Assembly: GCA_000310025.1 (NCBI GenBank)
Contig: FN648905.1
Span: forward strand, 274,748 to 338,747
Source of the DNA: Ectocarpus siliculosus
Taxonomy: Eukaryota; Sar; Phaeophyceae; Ectocarpales; Ectocarpaceae
Reading direction: 5' to 3'
Length of the DNA stretch: 64,000 nucleotides
Position 1 is the first letter of the stretch. Each line of letters starts with the position of its first letter. The notes under the pieces are model-generated. The model saw nothing but the letters and a program-made list of their open reading frames with translations, did no database searches and was not told the origin of the DNA. Position numbers and translations under genes: made by a program. Of the stretch, positions 41,261 through 51,194 are shown in pieces.

Positions 41261-41288
41261 GCAGGTTCATATCCTGCCGCTGACGCCA
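41261..41288 (-). promoter_or_regulatory. Primer binding site of the gypsy element
   Basis: Begins TGG right after the LTR. The 28 bases are complementary to a tRNA 3' end consisting of CCA, an 8-base acceptor strand (CGCTGACG) and a complete T arm with a GCAGG/CCTGC stem. The discriminator G and the acceptor strand would suit a serine tRNA, but that identity is a guess. The gag ATG lies only 13 bp downstream. Confidence 0.75.
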
Positions 41289-41588
41289 AGTTTAAAGGAG
41301 GGGAAGCCGTGGGTGGTAGCTTGCTCCTAGAGATAGATGAAGGTAGGTTCTGTCGTTGACACGCTTGTCCACGATCACGTAGAGATGAGAAAGTTGCTTG
41401 TTGTTGCTGAGAGACGATCAGCAAGGGTCTGAGGTGAAGTGGGGATCCAACTTCACCTCAGGGGGGTACGCAGACTAGACAAAATCCTAAGAGGGTAGGT
41501 GTCTGAAGGGTATACCTCCTGAGACCGACCCACATCCTATCAACAATAAGATGTACCCTATTTAAGCTAGCAGCCACACTCCTTAACA
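41289..41588 (-). repeat. Gypsy 5' LTR
   Basis: 300 bp, identical to 30799-31098. On minus it is followed immediately by TGGCGTCAGCGG, the primer binding site, which fixes the LTR end at 41289. Confidence 0.95.
41430..41460. promoter_or_regulatory. Perfect 11-bp hairpin in the 5' LTR
   Basis: Same 11-bp inverted repeat as at 30940-30970, in the copy that would serve as promoter. Confidence 0.6.
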
Positions 41589-41721
41589 GCAGCCAAAAGT
41601 GTGTTCATTCGAAAGCTCTCGTTCATAGCTTTCACATGATATATAGTTTGCTGTGTGAATCGTCTGCATAGTGGAGATATTAACCAATTGTGCCTGGGCT
41701 GGGGGCCGGAAAAATACCACT

Positions 41722-43669
41722 GCTGTACACGTCCACGACATCGTAAAAGACGACTTGCGTCGGAAAGTTGACAAGCAAGAGTTTGTCCGCCTGGAAGGAG
41801 ATGCTCTTGCTAATGCAGACAACGCTGCACGGCACGCTTAGGCTGAAGTCCAGGACATGACAGCCGCCGAAACGCTCACGCGGAGGGATCTAGAGCAGTA
41901 CGGGGCGGATCCCACAACTGGTGGAGACGCTGAAAAACACGAAGATCCTTGACATGCTGCATTTCAAGGATGCTGCCAGGGGTGATGCATCAGGGCTCGC
42001 CGGGATGGTGAAGGACATCTGGAAAACGTTCAGCAAACACCATCTAAAAGTGGCTAATCACTACGTGAAGAACCTACAGGCGGCGTTTCGAGTGGCACGG
42101 CTCCCGTGCTTGGAGTCTTTGGTGTTCACGCTCACATACGGAGGACTCCCGTTGGGGCTCGATCTCCCCGAACGTGACCTGTACGAGAACCACTTGCAGT
42201 TCAAGGATGTCTCGGGGTTCGGTGTGGCTACGAGGGCGGTGCTGGCCAAGGCAAAGAGAGAAGGCGATTTCTACGGCTTTTTGAACTACGCCCCCGTCAT
42301 TAAGCTACTCTCCGTCACCCGACCCGTCGAGATGGGTCGAGTCCAGCCCACCAGCGAGCACTCAAATACTGTCGCCAAATGCCGGAAGTCCTTTCGGGAG
42401 ATGAGGGCTGTTTTCGCCTACTCCGGGTCGACCACCCGGGAAAAGGACATGGGGGCCGCGTGGACGGTGCACGAAGCCTACTGCCTCCACTACGCTTCGA
42501 GCATAAAGGTCGCGGCCACCCGTCTTGAAAATGCGCAGAAGAAGATGGGCGGTGGCGTAAAGAAATCCAACGGGAGGATACCAGACATGACAGCGAAGGA
42601 GTGGAATAAATGCGTCACCATCATGGATACGGTGGTGAGGCGCAGCTCATGCGATGCCATAATGGAGGATGTTGGAGCAGAGGGGATCAAGATGTGCCAA
42701 GAAGTTCTCCTGGTGGACCCAGACACCATCGGCCACACCGTCGACGAGGCCCTCTTCATGCCTGGGGTACGCGAGAAAGAGATCAGGAGCATAGTGAAGC
42801 GTCTCAAGGGCAAGTTTGGCGCTGCTGAGGTGAGATTTCAAAGGGATTGGACTGAGTTCAAGTAACTTGTCTCGAAGACTTGAACATTAAATCAGCACTA
42901 TTTACAACGGGATGGGTTTTTCTCTCGTGTTTGTTTTTGCTCAGATCGCTCTCTTCAGCTGGCATGGCTCTCCTGGACGGGATTCACAACATCTGCCTTC
43001 GGTCACAATATCTGCTCATGATGGTGGCACGCGAAGGCTACAGGAAACTACAGCTAAACGCTCACGGTGAGTACGTGGTGCTGACGGAGGTACTTCTTCC
43101 CCTGGAAAACAAGAGCACCAGGTCCACAGACAAAACCGTTGACGGCACCTGTATCACCCACTTCAAGGGACCCGATACGGAAAAGGTTTGCGGTGATGCT
43201 TGTCATCCTTCACCCGCTGATGCGGAAGCTACTCCCGCAAGGAAAGCAGCTGTGCGCCGAGGTTGGCCCCTTCACCGCAAGCGGCGAGGTGTTCACCGAC
43301 ACCCAGTTGCAGCATCTCTTCGAGCACATCGGGTGGAACTTGATCGGGATCCCGAAGTGGGGGTACAATATCAACCGCTCCCTCATCATCACGGACGCTT
43401 GTATTGTGGCTTTTCAACAAGGCAAATACGCCAAATGTCCCATGATGGATGCTGTACGCTACGGGGCTCGCATGAGCGAGGATCAGATGCTGGGAAACTA
43501 CAACCAAGCAAGCTACGGAGTGTTGAATGCGACCCCGTCTTCTGATGCATACAAGTGTGGATCGTTGGCCAGAGTTAGTCGGCTTAGGATGGAACACGCG
43601 AACACGCGAAGAGGTCTTTGTCATTTCATACTGCATCCGTGTTGTGCTCGTGGCCATGCTATGAGGTAA
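41722..43669 (+). pseudogene. Tyrosine-recombinase-like gene, Crypton-type?, decayed
   Basis: Coding sequence starts in one frame at about 41722 (DIVKDDLRRKVDKQEF) and meets a TAG near 41816. It continues to about 41920 before the main frame takes over (LKNTKILDMLHF). The main exon ends at 42861 with a GTAACT donor. An 83-bp intron ends in TTGTTTTTGCTCAG (42944) and phase 2 joins cleanly to SLSSAGMALLDG. A further frame change near 43190 leads to MLVILHPLMRKLLPQ. The C-terminal part reads like a tyrosine recombinase: YNINRSLIITDAC in the place of H-x-x-R (Asn for His) and GARMSEDQMLGNYN with a possible nucleophile Tyr. The N-terminal helical half (VANHYVKNLQAAFRVARLP) would suit a core-binding domain. 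The frame then runs into satellite sequence. The assignment rests on pattern only. Another transposon protein is possible. Confidence 0.4.
42862..42944 (+). other. Predicted 83-bp intron
   Basis: GTAACT donor and TTTGTTTTTGCTCAG acceptor. Removal joins two coding frames in phase and replaces the TAA stop at the end of the first. Confidence 0.55.
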
Positions 43670-46600
43670 CAAACAACTAGTATGAATCCAATAAATATTC
43701 AGTGGTGGTAACACAACATATGGTCTGCAAACGTATTCCTGAAGGTGAAACTCAGCCTCAGGGTCACCTCTTTGAGAATCCTAAATAGAGAAACCGACCA
43801 CCGACGACCTGACCGCGGAGGACCCAGTGGCCGAACGCGTGAAGACACAATCGAAGACGCGAACAAGCGAACACGTAGGACGCGAACACGCGAACACGCG
43901 AACAAGCGAAAAAACCAACACGCGAACACACGAACACGTGAAGACACAAGCGAACACGCGAATACGCGAACACGTAAGACGCGAACAAGCCAACAAGCGA
44001 ACAAGCCAACACGTGAACATACGAACACGTGAAGACACAAGCGAACACGCGAACAAGCCAACCCGCAAACACGCAAGCACGTGAAGACACAAGCGAAGAC
44101 GCGGACAAGCGAACAAGTCTACACGCGAACACGAGAACCCGCGAACACGCTAACACACAAACACGCGAACACGTAAGACGCGAACACGCGAACAAGCGAA
44201 CAAGCCAATACGCGAAGACACAAGCAAAGAGGCGAACAAGGGAACACGCGAACATGTAAGACGCGAACACGCGAAGAGGTCTTTGTCTGTCATTTCATAC
44301 CGGATCCGTGTTGTGCTCGTGGACATGTCTTGAGATATCAAACAACTATGGTTTGAATCCAAGAAATATATGGTGGTGGTAACACAGGATATGGTCTAAA
44401 AACGTATTCCTGAAGCTGAAACTCACCCTCAGGGTCACATATCTGACAATCCAAAAACAAAGAGAAACCGAGCACCGACGACCTGACATCCGTAGACCCG
44501 GTGGCCGAACACATGAACACGAGAACACGTGAACACGAAAACACGCGAACACGCGAAGAGGTCTTTGTCATTTTCTACCGGATCCGTGTTGTGCTCGTGG
44601 CCATGTTACGAGGTATCAAACAACTGTGGTTTGAATGCAATAAATATTCAGTGGTGGTCACACAACAAATGGTCTGGAAACGTAATCCTGAAGCTGAAAC
44701 TCAGCCTCAGAGTCAATCTTCGGGGATCCTAAATAGAGAAACCGAGCACCGACGACCTGACCGCCGAGGACCCGGTGGCCGAACACGTGAAGACACAAGA
44801 GAAGACGCGAACACGTAAGACGCGAAGACGCGAACAAGCGAACAAGCCAACACGCGAATACACGAACAAGTGAAGACACAAGCGAACCCGCGAACACGCT
44901 AACAACACGCGAACACGTAAACCGCGAACAAGCGAACAAGCCAACACGCGAACACGTAAGACGCGGAGACGCGAACAAGCGAACAAGCCAATACACGAAC
45001 ACTCGAACACGTCAAGACACAAGCGAACACGCGAATTAGCGAACACGCGAACAAACGAACACGCGAACACGGGAACACGAGGAGAACACGCGAACGCGAA
45101 AGACGCAAACACGCGAACAAGCGAACAAGCCAATACGCGAACCACTACCACGTGAAGACACAAGCGAACACGCGATCAACCGAACACGCGAACACGAGAA
45201 CACGCGAACACGCAAGACGCGGAGACGCGAACAAGCGACCAAGCCAATACGCGAACCACTACCACGTGAAAACACAAGCGAAGACGCGAACAAGCGAAGA
45301 CGCGATCAAGCGAACCCGCGAACGCGCGAACACGTAAGACGCAAGCGCGCGAAGAGGTCTTTGTCATTTCATACCGGCTCCGTGTTGTGCTCGTGGCCAT
45401 GCTATGAGGCAACAAACAACTTGGTTTGAATCCAATAAATATTTATGGTCTGCAAACGAAATCCTGAAGCTGAAACTCAGCCTCAGGGCCACATCTTTGA
45501 GAATCCTAAAAAGAGAAACCGACCACCGACGATCTGACCGCCATGGACCCGGTGGCCGAACGCATGAAGACACAATCGAAGACGCGAACAAGCAAACACG
45601 TAACACGCGAACACGCGAAAAACCCAACACGCGAACACACGAACACGTGAAGACACAAGCGAACACGCTAACACGCTAACACGCTAACACGCGAATACGC
45701 GAACACGTTAGACGCGAACAAGCGAACAAGCGAACAAGCCAACACGTGAACATACGGCCACGTGAAGACACAAACGAACACGCGAACAAGCGAATAAGCC
45801 AACTGTGCTCGTGGCCATGCTATGAGGTAACAAACAACTATGGTTTAAATCCAATCAATACTCAGTGGTGGTAACACAAGAAATGGTCTAAAAACGTATT
45901 CCTGAAGGTGAAACTCACCCTCAGGGTCACATCTCTGACATTCCAAAAAAGAGAAACCGAGCACCGACGACCTGACCGCCGTGGACCCGGTGGCCGAACA
46001 CATGAACACGAGAGCAAACACGCGAACACGCGAACAAGCGAACACGCGAACACGCGAAGAGGTCTTTGTCATTTCATACCGGCTCCGTGTTGGGGCCGTG
46101 GCCATGCCACGAGGTAACAAACAACTGTGGTTTGAATCCAAGAAATATTCAGTGGTGGTCACACAACAAATGGTCTGGAAACGTAATCCTGAAGCTGAAA
46201 CTCAGCCTCAGGGTCAATCTTCGGGGATCCTAAATAGAGAAACTGACCACCGACGACCTGACCGCCGAGGACCCGGTGGCCGAACACGTGAAGACACAAG
46301 CGCAGACGCGAACACGCGAACACGTAAGACGCGAAGATGCGAACAAGCGAACAAGCCAACACGCGAACACACGAACAAGCGAACAAGCCAACACGGGAAC
46401 GCACGAACACGTGAAGACACAAGCGACCCCGCGAACCCGCAAACACGCGAACACGCGAACAAGCGAACAAGCCAACACGCGAACACACGAACAAGTGAAG
46501 ACACAAGCGAACCCGCGAACACGCTAACACGCAAACACGCGAACACGAAAACACGCGAACACGCGAACAAGCGAACACGCGAACACGCGAACACACGAAC

Positions 46601-47120
46601 ACGTGAAGACAAAAGCGACCCCGCGAACACGCTAACACGCTTACACGCAATCACGTAAGACGCGAACACACGAACAAGCGAACAAGCCAATACGCGAACA
46701 CACGAACACGTGAAGACACAAGCGAAGACGCGAACAATGAAGACGCGAACAAGCGAACACGCGAACACGAAAACACGCGAACACGCATACACGCGAAGAC
46801 GTCTTTGTCATTCCATACCGGATTCGGGTTGTGCTCGTGGCCATGCTATGAGGTAACAAACAACTATGGTTTTAATCCAATAAATATTCAGTGGTGGTCA
46901 CACAAGATATGGTCTAAAACCGTATTCCTGAAGATGAAACTCAGCCTCAGGGTCAGTCTTCGGGAATCCTAAAGAGAGAATCCGAGCACCGACGACCTGA
47001 CCACCGAGGACCCGATGGCCGAACACGTGAAGACACAAGCGAACCCGCGAACCCGCGAACACACGAACACGCGAACAAGCGAACAAGCCAATACGCGAAC
47101 CCGTGAACACTTGAAGACAC
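43607..47120. repeat. Higher-order satellite: 8-bp words plus ~230-bp cores
   Basis: Seven copies of a conserved core (GAGGTCTTTGTCATTTCATACC..., GTGGCCATGCTATGAGGTAA, AATAAATATTCAGTGGTGG, CGACGACCTGACCGCC) have the GTGGCCATG word at about 43651, 44321 (variant GTGGACATG), 44599, 45393, 45811, 46099 and 46838. Between cores run arrays of 8-bp words: GCGAACAC, GCGAACAA, GCCAACAC, GTGAAGAC and ACAAGCGA. The words recur in preferred order, giving a longer unit near 56 bp (seven words). Long open frames here (NTRTREHA-type peptides) are by-products of an 8-bp period that lacks stops. Confidence 0.92.
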
Positions 47121-47160
47121 GAGCGAACCCGCGACCTTTTTTGGGTTTACTTCGTTTTTT

Positions 47161-48111
47161 ATGTTTCAATCGTATTTCGATTATATCAAGAACCCCCAGA
47201 ACCATGGGTTTGTGAAGGCCCTGGGTGAGAGCGCAGTGAGGGATGGAGCGGTTGCCGGGGTGGCTTTGGAAAGGCAAGAGTTGATTAAGTTTGTGACCTT
47301 TGCTTACTTTAAAAAGTACCAGGCGTTGTTTTTATATCCACCCGGCCACCAGGTAGAGTCTATTGTTGATCCAAAGAAACGAGACGGGAAAGTTGATGAA
47401 ACCAAGGCGTAGGTTGCTGCCATCCACGTACGCACATCCGAAGCGGCTTACGGCCAAGGGAAACCTAGAGAGGCTGCCCCTAACTACGATGTTCTTCACC
47501 TCAGTGTGCTTCGGATGGAATGGCTGGTGGAGTATTGGCTGTCGATTGTACCGGCTAGTAGTGCTGCAGGCTCGGAACCCTCTGAAAACTACCCCATTCG
47601 AGTTCCCGAGTGGCACAAGAAAGGGTACTTGAAGGACTCAGACGTAGACGGAGGTTGTAAGATGCTGTTGCGCAGAGAGCCCAAGGTAACTATCTGGCCG
47701 GGGTGGGTCGAGACGGTGAAGTGTAAATGCGGAAATAAGCCGGGAATTGGTCTATGTGCGAAGTGCATTTGCGTAAAGAAAGGTTCAATTTGCTCAGAGC
47801 TGTGCAAATGTAGACGGGCTTGCTGCATAGAAGAGACCAGTGATAGTGCCATGCTAGTCGATAGAGATGGGGGTGAATCATCACAAGGAGAGAGCGACGA
47901 CGACCAATCGGGTGATGAATGTGACGTTGTGCCGGGTGTGGGCGGTTTGGACGGGGGCGTGAGTATTGGTGGATTTCGCGAGGATGATATTGCAGAGTAC
48001 GAGCAGCGCGACCAGATGGATTGGACCAGTCTGGGAGAGCGGTTGGTTGTATCGCCGGGGGAACCGGTTGCTGCCTCATGGGGGCAAGGGACAAATGAAA
48101 TATCTGTCTAG
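47161..48111 (+). CDS. Cys-rich (CRC/CXC-like) protein, two exons, unknown
   Basis: The start is the ATG at 47161 (MFQSYFDYIKNP). The first frame meets TAG at 47410-47412, but a GTAGGT donor at 47409 and a CACCTCAG acceptor ending at 47504 define a 96-bp intron. Splicing gives ...KVDETKA-VLRMEWLVEYW... and 284 residues in all. The N-terminal half is helical. The middle carries CKCGNKPGIGLCAKCICVKK and SELCKCRRACC, spaced like the CRC/tesmin cysteine-rich motif that binds zinc and DNA and is often found at the C-terminus of transposon-encoded proteins. An acidic Ser/Asp tail follows. It may be the 3' part of a larger transposon gene cut by the adjacent satellite array. There is no firm family. 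Confidence 0.5.
47409..47504 (+). other. Predicted 96-bp intron
   Basis: GTAGGT donor and TTCTTCACCTCAG acceptor. It removes an in-frame TAG and keeps the reading phase. Confidence 0.5.
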
Positions 48112-49220
48112 CGTGTGATGCAAAAAGAAAAAAACAGTGGAATTTTGGTGTTCCGAGCCGGAACATCTTGTTGGTGTCGAACGTGCTGCAAATGTTCTAC
48201 ATCGATGCGTTTCAACTCGAGGATGAGTATGCGCCACCTCACGTGGTGCACCCACCCGCCAACGTCAACAGCGGATACATGACCAGCCCGCACTCTACCT
48301 TGCATCGTATGATTCAGCACCCGAAGAGTCCGAACCCAACAACCTGCAGAGTGTGCCCGTGTAGGCGAAGCTGCGATGTACTTCCACAACAGTACTCAAT
48401 CCGCAAGACCGTTTGACTACTCACCGCGGGGGTGGTTCTGAATTTTTCAACGTTTTCGAATTTTCTTCGGAAATCGACAGACAGGAGCCTTCGGCAGCGC
48501 GGAACACGCAGATATAGATTCGTCAACCAGCACCACCAAAAACAACTTGCTTAAACGCCAGGGCGCCCCGCGCCCCCACCCTGAGCCCCTCTTACAAGCA
48601 CCTCTATTTAGGGCGGAACACAAGCCTCGACCCCCTGCTGTTGCCGCAGCAGCCTTCATCGGTGTACCACACTCCCCAAAATTCTCCGACCTTCACATGG
48701 TGAGCACTTTGTGTACTTGGCTCTGCGTAGAAAAACGCACACAGCCGGGGGGGTTTCTAGAAGCCAACCACCCCGGTCGGCACAGGGTTCTAGGAACGAT
48801 AGCGGCAATTTCAGCGCCGCGCGTTTCGTCGCTACCGCCAAATGACAAACCCCACAGCACCCTTATATGGAGGGCTCGTGACGACCCAGTCAGGTTGCTT
48901 TCCGGGGTTGGCTTTGAGAAAATCGTCCGGAAAAGAAAGCAAGCTCGCGTCCAGGTTGGTACCTGACGATAGCCTTTTGTGGCGGACGAAAAATACATTG
49001 GAGGTAAAGCGTGAGTACGCCTTTCCTCTTCGGTGCGTTTAAGTGGGGGATATCGATATATATACCGGTACACAAAACTGCCGGACACGAATGATCGAAA
49101 ACGTCTTCACTCCAAAACTGCACCTCCTTACCTCGAGCGCACGTCGTTCGTCAGAACTTCACACGTGCTCCCAAACCCCAGAGCGACCGCGTCTTGAGGT
49201 CCGCCACACATGTCCAGCAT
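48112..49220. other. Non-coding or unrecognised
   Basis: A further exon of the Cys-rich gene is possible after AAAAAACAG at 48138 (a short frame at 48168-48416 has CRVCPCRRSC), but I cannot join it. The rest, including a C-rich stretch near 48550-48620, holds nothing recognisable. Confidence 0.3.
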
Positions 49221-49625
49221 TCACCCCGTTATAGCAACAGCATACCGCAAGGCGTCCACCGCCTCCGGCGAAGTATAGTACCGATCAAACCGTCGGCGTT
49301 TGTCGTGCGTGACAGGTTCAGGTGCGGCGCTCCACTTCCGGCTGTGGCGCGGCGTCTGTTTTGCCCTCAGCGCTACGCGTTCCTTGCTTTGCGCCAACTC
49401 GTGCTTTTTGTACAGCTCCAGCAGACAACCCGAACGCTTACATAGCGCGAGCAAACCTGGGCCCGCGGCTCCCGACTGAAAGCCGGGAAACCTGTCTGCG
49501 ATACCGGCCTCGTCCACAAAAGCTCGAACTAATTCCCCTGTCCTAGCCCTGATGTGCCTGAAGGTCTTCTCCGCATTCAAGGCAAGCGCTGCAACGGCGG
49601 CTGCTGCTGCTCTGCATGATGTCAA
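49221..49625 (-). CDS. Hypothetical ORF
   Basis: 134 codons from an ATG at 49625. The product has a plausible protein composition: an Ala-rich helix, then [20 protein letters not shown] and a mixed charged region. No domain is recognised. An overlapping frame upstream (49833-49543) could be an earlier exon of the same gene, but no convincing splice pair joins them. Chance is a real alternative. Confidence 0.22.
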   Translation of the reverse strand: MTSCRAAAAAVAALALNAEKTFRHIRARTGELVRAFVDEAGIADRFPGFQSGAAGPGLLALCKRSGCLLELYKKHELAQSKERVALRAKQTPRHSRKWSAAPEPVTHDKRRRFDRYYTSPEAVDALRYAVAITG

Positions 49626-49833
49626 GGAAACCTGTCGAAATTTGCATCCAAACGATCAATGGTGCGGCAACGTGCCCCATGGATGTTTGGAAAGCTATCC
49701 ACAACATGAGCATCCCATGAACCATGATCAGCAAGCTGCAAAGCTGTAAAGCAGTCAACTTCAGCAGCGTCTCGGCGACCGTACCTGTCCTGTTTTCGAG
49801 GTTCCGCCGCGTTTTGGAGGCGACCATCGGCAA

Positions 49834-50233
49834 GGATGGTGACGCGTCCTGTAGTGCTGATCCGAATTCTTACCAGGGTCCTAACCCTACCTAACTCACT
49901 AAGAAGTAAAGCTCGGAGTATAAGGAGATTCGAGCAACTCTACGAGGTAGTCACGTTGGACCAAAGATACCCTGCCCAGCACGGTGCGACCAAGTTGAAC
50001 AAATCCACTGAACACGTTGGCGCAGCTATTTTTTCTCATTCAAGGCATTGCATGAAACAATGAACCACTCACGGGCGCAGGCTATAACCTTGTCTTGGCT
50101 CCTGCAATGTTTTGTCTCGGTCTCTGCTTTGAGCGTGAAGAACGATGTGGTTGAGTGACACCCAGTGGAACCTGCCGTCGCCCAGGGGCTCCGGATGTTG
50201 GCGTCGTGCTAACCTGTACCCTGGGCTGATATT
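49834..50233. other. Intergenic, no gene seen
   Basis: Nothing recognisable up to the left end of the foldback element. Confidence 0.35.
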
Positions 50234-51187
50234 GAGCAGTAACCAGAAACGGGTATACCCGGGTACTTTATCACCAATTTCGGGTACACTTAGAAATCAA
50301 CGCGCCTGCACCCCCAGGTACCCCCAGGTAGCCGGCGGCATCTCCAGACCCTCTGGTGTAACCGATGCTGGTTACTGGTGTACCCGGAAACGGTCGATTT
50401 CGTACCCAGAAATGGTCATATAATCCCGGCGCCGAAGACTCTAAAACCCGCAGAAAAAACCGTGTACCTCACATACCCGCACGACACGCCATGGACCGCA
50501 AACTCCAAAGAAAGTAAGTAGCCGCACAAAACCACCAACGCTTGTTGACGGGCACATTGCCTCGAAGGATACCAATCTCCTACAGCCTCCTCCGTAGATC
50601 GCGGCGAAAAACCAACCGCCGTGCCCTGCTCGCTGTGGTGCTCGTGCATAAGGTAATGACAGAGAGACAAAACGGGCACGACCTGCCTCATGCTTCCGAG
50701 GCACAGCAGCAGCACAGCAGCACAGCAGCACGGCAGCAGCAGCAGAGCACGGCGGATGGTTTCACCGCGATCTACGGAGGAGGCTGTCGGAGATTGGTAT
50801 CCTTCGAGGCAATGTGCCCGTCAACGAGCGTTGGTGGTTTGTGTGGGACTACTGTGGGAGTATGTGTGCGGTACTGGTGTGTCGTGCGGGTATGTGCGGT
50901 ATACGTGTTTTACTGCGGGTTTTAGAGTAGTCGGGCGCCGGGATAATATGACCATTTCTGGGTACAAAATCGACCTCTTCCGGGTACACTAGTAACCAAT
51001 ATCGGTTACAACACCAGAGGGTCCTAATTCCAGCGAAAGTTATACCCGATGGAGTTTTTTTCAGAAACGGGTACAATGGTTTTTCGGCCAATCAGTTGAC
51101 AGCCTGGGCGTGCAAGCGTGTTGATTTAAGTGTACCCTAAATTGGTGATATAGTACCCTGGTATACCCGTTTCTGGCTACTGGTCGT
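50234..51187. mobile_element. Foldback element with ~400-bp inverted arms
   Basis: 50237-50632 is the imperfect reverse complement of 50748-51183. Examples: AACCAGAAACGGGTATACC against its complement near 51174, TCACCAATTTCGGGTACACTT against 51135-51155, and CGATCTACGGAGGAGGCTGT against 50578-50600. The ~115-bp centre is CAG-rich. TGATATT flanks both sides (50227-50233 and 51188-51194) and may be the target duplication. No transposase is encoded, so it would be mobilised in trans. Confidence 0.72.
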
Positions 51188-51194
51188 TGATATT

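Larger units (their letters stand above)
30799..41588 (-). mobile_element. Ty3/gypsy retrotransposon, intact, with NADAR cargo
   Basis: 10,790 bp with two 300-bp LTRs that I read as identical base for base. A primer binding site directly adjoins the 5' LTR. Gag and pol are undamaged and in one frame. The flanking five bases are GCCGC on the left and GCAGC on the right, a target duplication with one mismatch. The domain order protease, RT, RNase H, integrase and a chromodomain-like C-terminus identifies a Ty3/gypsy chromovirus-type element. Identical LTRs and complete frames point to very recent insertion and probable competence. The extra NADAR domain and the UGA between gag and pol are discussed in their own entries. 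Confidence 0.95.

Noticed and set aside
43745-46859. Many long open frames in several reading frames (NTRTREHA-like and FACSRVRVF-like peptides)
   Set aside because: They come from an 8-bp word array that happens to lack stops in several frames on both strands. The repeated peptide period (8 residues) is just three turns of the DNA period.
43820-47110. CRISPR-like array
   Set aside because: The repeats are contiguous 8-bp words without unique spacers, in a eukaryotic transposon-rich setting.
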